This document shows positions 35,477 to 46,992 of a DNA stretch of 64,000 bases, in pieces; within the stretch, counting starts at the first letter, position 1, and every line of letters begins with the position of its first letter. The translations under genes were made by a program, and so were the position numbers. The DNA lies in the NCBI GenBank assembly GCA_013399895.1, contig VXBA01001336.1, positions 664,307-728,306 on the forward strand, given 5' to 3'. The notes under the pieces are model-generated. The model was given only the letters and a program-made list of their open reading frames with translations. It was not told the origin of the DNA and did not search any database. This DNA is from Serilophus lunatus (Eukaryota; Chordata; Aves; Passeriformes; Eurylaimidae).

Positions 35477-36699
35477 CTGGAAAAGCTCAGTTAAAGAAAA
35501 AAAACGTGGTGCTGTTGGAAAAAAAAAAAGATGAGGAGAGGAATAAAAGACAGAGTCTGTCTAAATCTAAAGTCACAACTACATAAAAGTATTTCAAAAG
35601 CCATCTTTAATAGAAGACTAACAGCAGACTCATAACTTATTATATCTTGCATAGAAAATGGAAAAAAAAGAGAAAGTGCCAGGAAAGAAATAAAGGTGAT
35701 TTTGGGCCTTGAAGAATTGCTACGTAATTATTCAAATCCTCTATTCTATTTCCCTCATATATCTTGTCTCCACTTACAGCTTCCCAAATGCATTCAAGTG
35801 CACTTGTAAAAGGATACATCTTTTTGTCCTTTTCTTGTACATTATTCTGTAGCCACATTCTCTGCATCTGATAGGATCTCTTGCTTTTATTTCATTTTCT
35901 GTGTGACATTCTGAGGAAGACAAAGGGAGTGGATAAACAAAACCAGCATTGTTAATGCAAAGATAACTTTCAGAAGTCATAGTAATGAAATTGAAATCAA
36001 AATCAACCAAACACGTAATGAATCTGTATCAAGAGCTCAATTATACCAAGATACTGAGGAAAAAAAAAGTTTCACTTATAATACAAAGAGAATCTTGATG
36101 AAAAATATCAAAATATTACTGCACAGAACACATTCCACTCTTGATACCAGAATGTTTCCTAATGAATGTTTCAGCTCAGCCCTCCAAAACCCCAGTTTGT
36201 TTCTTGAAAGACAAAATATTTCAGATTCCTGAAGTGCTGACTCAAAATCACCAACTTTTGTTGACTTATCTGTAGGTAAAAAAGGATTTGACTACTGTAC
36301 TTCAGTAAAAATGAGTGCCCATACAGCATTTTCAATAGAACACTCAGAGATGCACTGAATAGAAGGGCAACTGCTTGCCCCACAAGTGGACACTTAGAGA
36401 AAGCCTTCTTTGGAGATGGAGGAGCTCACACAGCAACACAAGCTGTAGGGAATTGCTACCACATCCATACGACAACCCATATACACATTGCTGTCAGTGC
36501 GTAAAGCTCTAAAGATCATCAGGGTCCAAACTGCAACTGCTTGTATCCATGTACTATTCAGAATAATGGCTAAGCATTATTAAAACAATAAATCTCCAGT
36601 AACAAGTAATAAGATAATCACTAATGTCTTCTCTTTACCTCCACAAATGTAAATCATTGGCTGCTGCTTTGGAGGCTGAACATCCTTCTGTGAATCCAT
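35454..36699 (-). CDS. POLR2K: POLR2K, RNA polymerases I/II/III subunit RPABC4 (Rpb12/Rpc10), complete
   Basis: Three coding exons (36639-36699, 35818-35910, 35454-35476) join to 58 residues, exactly the mammalian length. They start MDSQKDVQPPKQQPMIYICG and end KKRTKRLVVFDAR. The subunit is common to all three nuclear RNA polymerases and binds one zinc through CxxC pairs; here ICGEC and RCREC supply four cysteines. A basic RIMYKKRTKR segment and the short hydrophobic tail follow, as in the family. It lies in tandem with SPAG1 and divergent from FBXO43. The start is fixed by the MDxQKDVQPPKQQPM match. Identity is essentially certain. Confidence 0.98.
35818..35910 (-). CDS. POLR2K: POLR2K second coding exon (zinc ribbon)
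   Basis: Acceptor TTCCTCAG|AA and donor AGAT|GTATCC, phase 1 at both ends. It encodes ECHTENEIKARDPIRCRECG, then YRIMYKKRTKR. The donor is weak after its invariant GT but is the only one that restores the conserved tail. Confidence 0.95.
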
Positions 36700-36702
36700 G
36701 TT
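36639..36702 (-). CDS. POLR2K: POLR2K first coding exon
   Basis: Acceptor TTTTTTAG|AAC, ATG at 36699-36697, donor GGAG|GTAAAG (phase 1). Only three untranslated bases precede ATG in this exon, so most of the 5'UTR is in an upstream exon. Confidence 0.96.
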
Positions 36703-36894
36703 CTAAAAAAACAAAAAAACACAAAACCACAAAAAAAAAACACACAACATACACATCAGTTTGAGTTTTAGTGTTTGGTTTGGTTTTTTCCCCCAAGACA
36801 TACACAATCATTTTGATATCTCAATTTAAACCTAACAAAAGATGAAAACACTTCCTTAAAACAAAATACAAACAAACAGCCTGTATTTGATACA

Positions 36895-37230
36895 CAGGAC
36901 ATGGGATAATTCAGGTTGAAATAGACTTCAGAAAGCCATCTAGTTCAACTCTTCAAAAGCAAAGTAACATCAAGTTTCTCAGAGCTTTACCAATCTGCTA
37001 TAGAAAATCTCCAAAGACAGAGACAGCACAATATTTGCTATTAAAGAGAATTTTAAACATTAAAGCCCAAAGAAAAATATTTCTTGCCCCTCCTGCCAAT
37101 GTTAAGAATTTCCTGGCTGGAAACATAAAAGTCAGTAATTTCTTATGTAACCATAGTCCTACCATAAACAAGCCTCATTACTTATCTCTTCTTCTCCTCT
37201 GATGCACTAGCTAACCTCAGCTACCTTTTC
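36895..37230 (-). mobile_element. Very degenerate CR1 3' fragment
   Basis: GGGATAATTCAGGTTGAAAT, then AGCCATCTAGTTCAACTC and later CCTCCTGCCAATG..AAGAATTTCCT, follows the CR1 3'-end order in reverse complement. Strongly diverged. Confidence 0.5.
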
Positions 37231-38192
37231 ATTGATCTAAGGCATTAGAAATCCTGGGGACAAGACTATGGGTAGAAGAGTAATAGGAATGGAAGGAATT
37301 TCACCCTTCAAATGCTAACATTGATTTACCAAATCAAGTGTGATAACTCAGTGTTATTGTACAAACACCTCTTAATGATCTACAATGGTTTTGATAGTTC
37401 ACTTATTTGGAGACAAGTATTCCCTTCACAGCATCAGACTAAATAGTTACATACACTCCATAACATTCTACCAAGCTTTAAGTAGTCCTATCCTATCATG
37501 TAAATGTGCTTGAAACTATGAATTTTAAGGTAGTTACTGTACCACCAAAAATCTAGTAGACACTTTTTTTCCTTACCCAGTCCAAGTCTAGACTTGAACA
37601 TGAGTATCTCCTTGGAGTTTTCTTGAGGCTGCCACTTTCTATATTGCTGTTCTGTCTGACATAGAAGACAAAAATTCATATCCCTTATGCCAGTGAATAA
37701 CATTCTTGATGCTTTCCTATGAGGATGGCACTTGGATGCTTTTGCTTAATAGTACAGCAAGGATTATTTACATGATCTTCACAGTTTGTTTCAGTATAAA
37801 TTCAATTGGGAAAACTATGGTATTGAAAACAGGGCAAGCTTGACAGTTCATTCTTGGTCTGATCAGCACTTGACAAACCACCTTGTTAAAATTTCCACTA
37901 TGTCGCTCCATTTAAGAGAACTAAAAGAAGCATCAAACTCTACAGCTTTCAAGTATGCTATAACATAACCACAGTGGCGTCTGAATCCATCGTGTTACAG
38001 TCTCTTGTCAGTACACTACAGTAAGATATAAGCAGTGACCCACAGGTATGTGTCCCGCGGGGTGGTGCCGTGGCTCAGCCAGCCTTTACAACTCTGCAGC
38101 TCCAAGTGCCACCAAGGTGACAGAGCCAACGGGCACAGGAATGCACCGGCCTGCAGCCAGAACCCAGCGGGAGACACGGGAGCATCACACGG

Positions 38193-38540
38193 AGTCACGG
38201 AATGGGTAAGCCTGGAAGGGACCACAGTGGCTCGTCTGGTCCCCGCTTAAGCTGGGTCACGCTAGAGCACCTGGCACAGGACTGCATCCAGATGGTCCCT
38301 GAATATTCCCAGTGAGGGACACGCCACAACCTCTCTGGGTCACCTGTTCCAATGCACGGTCACTCGCACAGTGAAGCTCTTCCTCATACTCAGGTGGAAC
38401 TCCCTGTGCATCATTTTCTGCCCGTTGCCCCTCGTCCTAGCGGACCTCCTAGCAGCACCAAGAGGACTCCGGCTCCACCCTTCTCGCACCCTCACTTTCG
38501 ATATTTACGCACATCAATGAGGCATCCCCTTCCCCCCCCA
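38193..38540 (-). mobile_element. CR1 LINE 3' fragment next to POLR2K promoter
   Basis: GGAGTCACGGAATGGGTAAG, then CCTGGAAGGGACCACAGTGG, reads as the CR1 3' end. It continues through CCTGTTCCAATGCACGGTCA, AGTGAAGCTCTTCCTCAT and ATCAATGAGGCATCCCC. It merges on its right into the CpG island and is itself unusually CpG-rich, keeping many CG pairs. Confidence 0.8.
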
Positions 38541-38544
38541 GTGC

Positions 38545-39180
38545 GTTTCTTACGCGCCCGTACGAGGCCGACCCGCTCCTTCGGGTCCCGCGGAGCCCCC
38601 AAAGGACAGACGGACGGACGGACGGACGGACGGCCCTTCCCACGGCCCCCGGCCCCTCCGCCCCAATTCCGCACGGCGGAGCTCCCTCGAAGGAGCAAAG
38701 CCCAGGCTTTCCCTGCCCGCCACGGCCACACGAGCACCGCCCAGCACCGCAGGGCACCCCCGGCTCCGCAGGGAAGAGCCCGAATTCCCGGTGCAGCCGC
38801 ACTCGCCTGTCCCCGCTGCTCCCGCTGCTCCCGCTGCCCGGGCGGCTCCCGGCGCTGGCTGATGACGAGCAGGCGGGCGGGCCCCGCCCCGCTCCGCTCC
38901 GCTCCCCGCCTCCTCCCCGCAGAACAGCTAATTACCTGCAGAAAGTAATCAATTCTCAGCGGCCGCTCTTAACCACTTGAGGGGGAGGGAGGCCGCTCAG
39001 GATATTTGGCGGCAATTTCCAAGGCATGTGCTTTCACAAAAATAGCGGCGCCGCTTTGCGGTGGAGAAAGCAGGCGGCCGCAGAGCGGAGGCGCTCCGCG
39101 GTTTTTTTTAATTTGGCTGTAGCCGACCTACTCGAGAGGCAGGATGTCCTGCGCCAGCCCTGGGCACAGGGCTGCGGGGG
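38545..39180 (-). promoter_or_regulatory. POLR2K: CpG island, probable POLR2K promoter and untranslated exon 1
   Basis: CpG-dense. On the minus strand CTTTCTGCAG|GTAATT at 38936/38935 is a plausible donor for an untranslated first exon spanning roughly 38936-39110. GATATTTGGCGGCAATTTCC (about 39000-39019) contains an E2F-like TTTGGCGG. The first-exon call rests only on the donor and island position. Confidence 0.55.
38605..38633. repeat. GGAC tetranucleotide run
   Basis: About six GGAC units (GACAGACGGACGGACGGACG...) in the POLR2K island. Confidence 0.9.
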
Positions 39181-40818
39181 GTCAGACCGCCCAGGTGTTT
39201 TACCCTGAGGATCTCTGTTTTCAGAAGTGTTTTACCTGAGATTTGTGGGTAAAACCCGCATTGTGGTATTTTGGTGCTGTGGTTGGTATCGTGTACCCAC
39301 ACGAAGCTAAACTTACCTACTCCAAGTATTTATGGTACATATTTTAAGGTGAAATTACGAAAGAATTCCCAGTGTTGGGGATTCCTGATGCACTGAACTG
39401 AAGTAGCGCGGCCAAGGTTTGAAATACCCCGACACCACTTGCTCTCTGTCGTTGCCTCTCCTCGCTGGCAGTAGGAATTTTGGATCTTCAATTGCCATTT
39501 TGCAGAATTATTTGTCTTTCTTTTATTCCTGGAAAAACGATTAACGAATACTGTGTTTTGTGAATATGCCAGTATAAATTATTTCATCATTCAAAAGGTT
39601 CTCAAGTTTAAGGAAAGGTCTTTCTGAATACTGAATAAATATTTTTTCCTAAGCACCCAAATGCCTTAACATGAATGAAGTTTTAATAGTTGTAATTAAT
39701 TGATGTTCTCTTGCCAGCAAATCACCTTCATACATGACCTATTGCTTATCTAAAATAAACCTGGGAATAATAAATAGTTGCGGTTTTCCTAATTTTGTGT
39801 TTAAGGTAAACGTAATGAAAACACAGTAATGATTGTAGACTTACTTCTTCACATCGCTGAGGACGAATAAAGCTAAACATACCTTTTGGGATGCTAGAAT
39901 AAAGCACTGCAAAAGAACTCGGTATGTGAAAGGCAGAGCTGTCCACCTGGATCCTCCATCCACCTGGATCCTGACTTCCCTGTGCCCTGTCCTCTGCCGC
40001 GGACTCGGAGGTGTGGGTGGCACCAAGAGGTTGAGGCAGAGGAGAAAAAAAAGCCTGAGCCCTACCTCTCCAGGACACACGGTAAGTAATTACCATCTCA
40101 CAAAGAAGAGAGTAAAGAATGCGTTTGTCAAACCGACAAATTTAAATGAACTTAATAATGTTGTTTGGGGTTTTGGAGGGATTTTTTTCGGGTTTTTTTG
40201 GTGCCACTTTTTTGTTACACGGCGCTTTCTGGTGTGACGCTTCTGTGCATTGCATTAAATGCCGCAATTGCAACTTGTTACATTTCTTGGATATTTGTGA
40301 CCCAGCTCGCATAAGTGAGTTGAGGTTTGAGTGGAGGCGCAGCTTGCAGCCGCTGTGTCCCGCCAATTTCACTGAGGAAGTACATTATTTTATAAATACA
40401 AGTATTTGAAAAACAGTTTCATCCAGTCCCTGTGAAATAGATAACTACAGAAAGCACTGTCAAAAAAGTTCTACTGCATTCGAGAAACGTTTTTAATGTT
40501 TTCGCCTCTTAAAAAGGAAGGGGGATATACCCCAAGAACCTTTCTCTTTTTTAGCCACAGCTGTTACCTTGGAGCCACGTAAATCGATGTTCCTAGCCTA
40601 AAACTGTCGGTCCGCTGGCTCTGGGTTGGGAGCTTTGAACCCCATGTTTCAGGGCTCTCTGAGAGGCTGGAGGCGCGGATTGTCCAAGGGGAAAGGCTGC
40701 GACCTCGCCAGACCTCACGGGCAGGGAACACGTTACTTAATTTCGGCGTTTCTTTGGAAAGCCTCGAGTTTGCTTCTTCACATACAGGTCTTGATTTTTT
40801 TTTTTTTGGGGGGGGTTG
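39181..40818. other. Region between POLR2K and FBXO43, no gene seen
   Basis: AT-rich with a GC patch near 39.93-40.08 kb containing a 13-bp direct repeat (CCACCTGGATCCT, about 39946-39971) and a strong plus-strand donor at 40081/40082. Ends in a T12G8 run at the gap. Confidence 0.5.
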
Positions 40819-41268
40819 NNNNNNNNNNNNNNNNNNNNNNNNNNNNNNNNNNNNNNNNNNNNNNNNNNNNNNNNNNNNNNNNNNNNNNNNNNNNNNNNNN
40901 NNNNNNNNNNNNNNNNNNNNNNNNNNNNNNNNNNNNNNNNNNNNNNNNNNNNNNNNNNNNNNNNNNNNNNNNNNNNNNNNNNNNNNNNNNNNNNNNNNNN
41001 NNNNNNNNNNNNNNNNNNNNNNNNNNNNNNNNNNNNNNNNNNNNNNNNNNNNNNNNNNNNNNNNNNNNNNNNNNNNNNNNNNNNNNNNNNNNNNNNNNNN
41101 NNNNNNNNNNNNNNNNNNNNNNNNNNNNNNNNNNNNNNNNNNNNNNNNNNNNNNNNNNNNNNNNNNNNNNNNNNNNNNNNNNNNNNNNNNNNNNNNNNNN
41201 NNNNNNNNNNNNNNNNNNNNNNNNNNNNNNNNNNNNNNNNNNNNNNNNNNNNNNNNNNNNNNNNNNNN
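40819..41268. other. Assembly gap (450 N)
   Basis: Unknown bases between a poly-T/poly-G tract and a CGG-rich block. Reading frames crossing it are artefacts. Confidence 0.99.
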
Positions 41269-41500
41269 GGTTGGTGAGGGCGGGCAGTTCAAACCCGAGC
41301 GAGGGAAGGCGGCGGCGGCGGCGGCGGCCGCACGCGAGGGGCCGGTGTGGGTGGGGAACGGCGGGGCGGCTCCACGCCAGGGGCAACGGGCCCGGGGCCG
41401 GGCGGCGAGAGCTCCCGGGGCGGCTCCAGCCCCGCTCCCGCAGCCCCGCACCGGCGGCAGGGCCGGCTGCGGGCGCTGCTCCTGTGCCCAGGGATTCGCT
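41269..41500 (+). promoter_or_regulatory. FBXO43: CpG island flank, probable FBXO43 promoter
   Basis: CGG-rich block with a (GGC)n run at about 41309-41328, directly right of the gap and 5.5 kb upstream of the FBXO43 coding exon, divergent from POLR2K. The start site may be inside the gap. A donor-like CAG|GTGGGT lies at about 41651. Confidence 0.5.
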
Positions 41501-42812
41501 ACGTGAGGGGGTGAAGCGGTTGCTTTGCTCGTGTCCAGCATCCCAGGTGGCTGAGAGACCCTCAGGTGCTGGTTCCCAGGTAGCCGTCAATTATCTCCAT
41601 CGCTGGGTAATTAGGCTTTGCATACATATAGATGGGCTGAGCACTGTCTCAGGTGGGTAGGGTTTGTCTTGCACCTCTGCTTTCTCCTCACATCCTTTCT
41701 CACTTTCATGTTATCAGCAGGGGTAAGAAATATTTTGAATACAACACATTCGCTTTGGAAGATCTCAAGTTACTTCACAAATTAGGGTAAGTGACCCACT
41801 TCGTGTGGGTAGGACTTGGCTTCATCATCTTCAGTATTAATACCTTTGAAGGTATCAGTGACTTCTCTGTTTTCTCGGGGGGGTCAAAGAGCAGAGTCTT
41901 CAGATAGTCAGTTTTACTGCAGCTGAGCTGTGATACTGTTTAAATAACAGAGAATGTACTCTTGTATGACCAAAACTTTGTCTTTATCTGTTTTGTTAGC
42001 AGTGGTGAACGATGATAAAGACAGAAAACAACTTGTTCAAGGCATAAATGCTCAGTATGTGTTACTGGAGAATGTAAATTAGTATCAGGAACAGGTGTGA
42101 CTCCACTCTAGAACTTATTTCTAAATCAGAGGCACTATTTAAATTGCTTTCTAGTAACCAATATTTTTACCTCTGTAGGGTGCTTTGTAAGACTAACCTT
42201 GTTAGAAATGATTCCTTGTCTAAACATGTGAACCTCGTCTTGAATTTAGTTTGTGTCAGTTTATTTTGTTCCATAAACTTCCAATTTGAGAACTATAAAA
42301 TTGATAATAGATATGGGTAATGCACAGAGCACAAGAATCTGCCCTTAGCAGGTAGAGGTTTTGTTCCTTGCTCTGTAACTGACTTTGTGTGTGACCAGCC
42401 TTTCCTTCCCTGCACATTCTGTTTGATGACATCTAAGACAAGGTTAACAATTCTTTCAGAAACTACTTCAAGATCCCCAAATGAAAAGGGCTTGATGTTA
42501 TCTATCATACATCATAGTATGTATAGTAGATACCTATCATAGTAGATAAAACTTTTCTTCTGATAAAAAAGAAGTGCTTATAAAAGGTAGTTGAGTTATA
42601 AGAGGTTTTATTAGGTACCTCTTAATAGAACAAGATAATGCTTATACTGATATGAGAGCTGTTCAGCATCTCTAAAAGGGTTTCCATTCTGCACTGTATT
42701 TGTAAAATGCGACCTTGTATTAAATTAAATCTTACTTTGTACAAGTAACACATTTGGGGGGAAAAAAGGAATGCATGTATGAGCTAGAGGTGTCTGCTGG
42801 GATTAGCAGTAA

Positions 42813-43300
42813 ACCATAGAACAATTCAGGTTGGAAGGGATGTTAAAGATTTTGTAGTTCCAACCCCCTTCCATGCGTGGGGACACTTTCCACCAGACCA
42901 GGTTGCTCAGAGCTCCATCCAGGCTGGCCTTGGACACAGCCAGGGATGCAGCATCCACAGCTTCTATGGGCAACCCGTGCCAGTAAAGAATTTCTTCCTA
43001 ACATCTAACCTAAACCTGCCTCTTTCAGTTTAAAGCCTTGTTTTATCACTAAGTGCCCTCTTCAAATGTCCTCCCCCAGTTTCCTTGCAGGCCTCCATTA
43101 GCTACTGGAAGGCCACAATAAGGTTTCCCTGGAGCCTTCCCTTCTCCAGGCTGAACAACCACAGCATTCTCAGCCAGTTTTCACAACAGAGGAGCTCTAT
43201 CCCTCCAGTCATTTGCTTGGTCCTCCTCTGGATTCACTTCAGCATCTCCATGTTCTCCTTATTTTGGGGGACCAGGACTCGGGTGGGGTTTCACAAGAGC
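42813..43300 (-). mobile_element. CR1 LINE 3' fragment
   Basis: CATAGAACAATTCAGGTTGG begins the reverse-complemented 3' end. The standard CR1 order follows: CACCAGACCAGGTTGCTCAG, CCAGGGATGCAGCATCCACA, AAGAATTTCTTCCTAACATC, CTTCTCCAGGCTGAACAACC. Clear and moderately diverged. Confidence 0.9.
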
Positions 43301-43476
43301 AGAAGGTAAAGAAGTAAAGTATAAATAGTATGAATGATGAAGCAGTATAGAAAAGAGGTGAAATGGAGCAGCTTACTGGACGTTATCCGCTTGGTGTCTA
43401 TACTGGAGTGGCAATTTTATTTATATTATCCCATAATATTTTCTAATTTTGTCCGACTCAATGCGATAATGTCGCA

Positions 43477-43491
43477 GGCTCCCCCTGCCGG
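43477..43491 (-). promoter_or_regulatory. CTCF-like motif
   Basis: Minus-strand CCGGCAGGGGGAGCC fits the CTCF core CCASYAGRKGGCRS with two mismatches. It lies in a small CpG-containing patch of AT-rich DNA. Confidence 0.3.
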
Positions 43492-44324
43492 ACGCCTGCC
43501 TATGCACAGCATATTTTTGGCTTTGGCTTGAGTTGCCAATCCTATAACTCTGCTATTTTGATCTCCCTTAGAGCTGCAAAACCTTGTTTTTCTATGATTT
43601 TTATGTTACTTGAAACACACGTTTACTTAAGTTATTTTATACTGTAATATTTTAGGTATTTTTTACTCTGTTTTTTTTAAGGATTAGATAATTTTTCCCA
43701 TAGAATGCTTCAGAATGAAACTATGAGCATCATTTTTTTCCTGTTGTTGTTTCTTCAGTGTGCTGCCTGAAAATTAATCTTCTAAGCCTGGAAGCCTGCG
43801 GGCTTTTGTTAAATGTGTGATTAGTTTTACTGTGCCTGTGTTTAAGGAAAATATCAATATTTTTAGAGATAAGTGTGGATATGTGATTTTTGCTTTTTAT
43901 TTGTTTTTTTTTTTGTGCGTGGGTTTCTTGTTTGTTTGTGAGTTTTTTGGGGTTTTTTTTTTTTGTTCCCTTCTCACCCTCCCATACTGCGATTTTGAAC
44001 TGCTGTCTCTAAGAAGCATTCAGTTTAAATACCTGTCCATCCACATTTTTGGAAGGAATATCTATTGGCAACTAACTGCAGTTCACAAAATTCAGCATAA
44101 AAATGAAGCCTTTATTCTTTTTTGTAGACTACACAAAGATAATGCTCTATTTTTTAGGACAAGTTTTTTCTTCCTCTTACTAAAAGAAGAGCTGTGTTGA
44201 TGTAGTCCTTTGCTCACAGCTTCAACAATCGGCTGAAGTGCAGCAGTGCACTACACAGAGACTTCATACCTTTAATAATATAGGAAAAAGTTGTTTTCTA
44301 GTTCAAGTGGTTTCAGCCTATTGA

Positions 44325-45280
44325 AGTCACAGAGTGGGTAAGGTTGGAAGGAACACTTGACATCACCTTGTCCAACCTCCCTGCTCAAGCAGGGTCCCCT
44401 AGAGCACGTTACTCAGGACTGTGTCCAGGTGGCTTCTGAATGTCCCCAGATGAGGAGAGCCCACAACCTCTGGGCAGCCTGTTCCAGTGCTCTGCCTCCT
44501 TGACAGTGAAGAAGTTTTTCCTCATGTCCAGGTGGAACTTCCTGTGTTCCAGTTTCTGCCCATTTCCTCTTGTCCTATTGGCATCACCCAGAAGAGTCTG
44601 GCTTCTCCCTCTTGACAGCCTCCCTTCAAATACCGACATTGAGGGGGTCCCCCCTTAGTCTTCCCTTTTCCAGGCTAAACATGCCCAACTCCCCCAGCCT
44701 TTCCTCATAACTGAGTTGCTCCAATCCCCTCATCATCTTCTGAGCTCTTCACTGGACCGTTTCCTTGTTTTCCTTGAACTGGAAAGCTTGGAACTGGACA
44801 CAGCACTCCAGGTGAGGCAGCACCAGGGCTGAGCAGAGGGGCAGAATCCTCTCTCTTGGCCTGCTGTCCTAGTGCATCCCAGGATACCTTTGACTGTCTT
44901 GGAAATAAGGACACTGCTGGATCATGGACAGCTTGTTGTCCACCAGGACTCTCAGGCCCTTCTCCACAGAGCTGTTTCCCAGCAGTTCAGCCCCCAGCCT
45001 GTACTGGTACATGGGGCTGTTCTCCCCCAGGTGCAGGACCCTGCCCTTGCCTTTGTTGAATTTCAGATGGTTCCACTCTGCCCATCTCTCCAGCCTGTTG
45101 AGGTCCTTCTGAAGGACTGCACAGCACTCTGGGCTCTCAGACACTCCTTCCAGCTTTGTGTTGTCAGTGAACTTGGTGAGGAGGTATCTGCCCTTCATCC
45201 AAGACTTGATGATTAAGTCAAACAATCCTGGGCCCAGTAGCAACCCTTGGGGGACACCGCTAGTGACAGGTGTACTAAAA
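44325..45280 (-). mobile_element. CR1 LINE 3' region with end of reverse-transcriptase ORF
   Basis: Minus strand 45243-44869 stays open and encodes the C-terminal part of CR1 ORF2: KFTDNTKLEG, RWAEWNHLKFNKGKGRVLHL and RVLVDNKLSMIQQ. The 3' untranslated part follows down to GTCACAGAGTGGGTAAGGTT. The FADD box reads FTDN, so it is non-functional. The longest and best-preserved CR1 in the window. Confidence 0.92.
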
Positions 45281-46992
45281 CATTGAGAAATTATGTAGAT
45301 GAAACACCAGATGCTGTGTGGAGTTGGTCCTGCAATGGCAAAGTTATCCCTAATTCATGTAAGCAGTAGCTTAGTGTTTCCTATTTACACTGTCATCTAT
45401 TTCACTGAGTAAGACAGGGAATGAGGAAAAAGCAGGGGTGGAAAACAAAGGTGAAAGCAAGGTACTTGTAGAGGGGAGAAGGAAAGGAAGCAGGCCAGAC
45501 TTCAGAATTTGTTTTGGAGTTACTTTCACGTACCTTTCTTTCCTAGAAGAACTTTTCTCAATTGTGTGAGTGGGGTTTTTCATTTGTTTTAAACCTGTTT
45601 GTTTTCATACTGATATTAGCAAGATTGTGTAGGCCTTTCTGTGAAGGTGTTACTGTCTGCTGTTTAACATCCTGTTCCTTTTGAACTTCTGTATGTTGCT
45701 GTCTCCTTACAGTAGAAAACCAAACAAAGCATTTTCTATATTACAATGGTAAAAAAAAGTGCCTTCAGTAGTGGTTAAAATAGTAATGGCCCAGGGTTGT
45801 TAAAGAATAGTCCCCTCCCTCATCTCTCTCAGGCAGTTTAGGTTCTCACTGGTTGAATCTGTTGGCTTAGGGCTTCACTAAGTCAGGACTGTTGGGATAT
45901 TAGCAGTGACTTAGTGTTTGGTGTTTAAGCCGGCTTTAAAGAGTCCTATTTTTTTGTCTGTTTTGAAAGCTCAGTTGCTATTTCCAGGCTTTATGTTCCA
46001 AAATTCCAGTTGTAGTTACAGTAGCACACCCCGGCCAAAGGTGCTGACTCCAGCTGTGAGATGGAGCGTGGATGTCTGTGGGAACAGCTCTCTTACTGCC
46101 ACCACTCATAACATCCCTGGTACAGTTATTGTGTCTTGTGTGTACAACCCAATGTCACTGTGGTTACAGTGACAAACTCTGAAGTATGAGTTGCAAAAAT
46201 TAAGCCTGTTTCATGCATCTTTTATTTAAATGTGTGCACCAGCTACTTCTAGCTTTTCTAAGGAAATATATAGTAGGTCTTACATTATCTGTACCTGGAG
46301 AGGGTGTGTACAGTCAGTCCATCAGTTTATTTAAACTGTAAAGCTTCAGAATGCTCATTTTACCCACAGAACTGAGCAAAAGCAGAGAGCTTCTCCACAA
46401 AATAACATTTAACTGTTAAGGCTGATAAAAATGCTCTTTTCACTTTGAAACTAGAGGTCAAATTTATTCCCTCCAGAGACTGTAGCAGTCTAAATGATAG
46501 GGAGACTTGTGACTTCATGATTAATTCCCTTATTTTACTTAAGGAGAACATGCCTTTTGTCTAAACTCTCCTGTTACCACAGCTTCTGCTCGTTCTTGAG
46601 GCCTGAACTGTTGGTAGCTTAAAGAACCAATAACACAGGGCTAATAAAAATCTTGTCCCTGTTGGAATGATGGGGAGTTTTGTTGCCAATTTCAGTCTCG
46701 ATGGGTCTCTAGATGCTGTGTTGCTTATTTGAAGTGTTTTTCCTTGGATGAGGAGGGGCAGATCAATTGGCTAGCTGGATATGTTTGAACTGGCCTCACA
46801 GTATCTTATGCATTTTAATCACTTACTCTAACCATCTACTTGATAGCAATTTATATTTGTGTTCTTGTATAAGCACTGTTTCTACTAAGCAGCTGTGACA
46901 AAAGTCTTCATTAGTCTATCTTGACTGACTTACACAGGGCCTTCTCATGAATCTGAGGATGTTTTGGTGACTACTTTTATGGTTTGTTTTAG

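Larger units (their letters stand above)
36703..38935 (-). other. POLR2K 5' intron
   Basis: Runs from the first coding exon to the presumed untranslated exon. It holds two CR1 fragments (36895-37230 and 38193-38540); nothing else was recognised. Confidence 0.55.
41501..46992 (+). other. FBXO43 5' intron
   Basis: Ends at acceptor TTTGTTTTAG at 46992. Contains two minus-strand CR1 copies; otherwise no coding signal. Confidence 0.5.

Noticed and set aside
40564..41660. Long open frames of 250-344 residues on both strands across the gap
   Set aside because: They are open only because the 450 N bases contain no stop codons.
44872..45216. Plus-strand ORF of 114 residues near 45 kb
   Set aside because: Antisense to CR1 reverse-transcriptase sequence; not a host gene.
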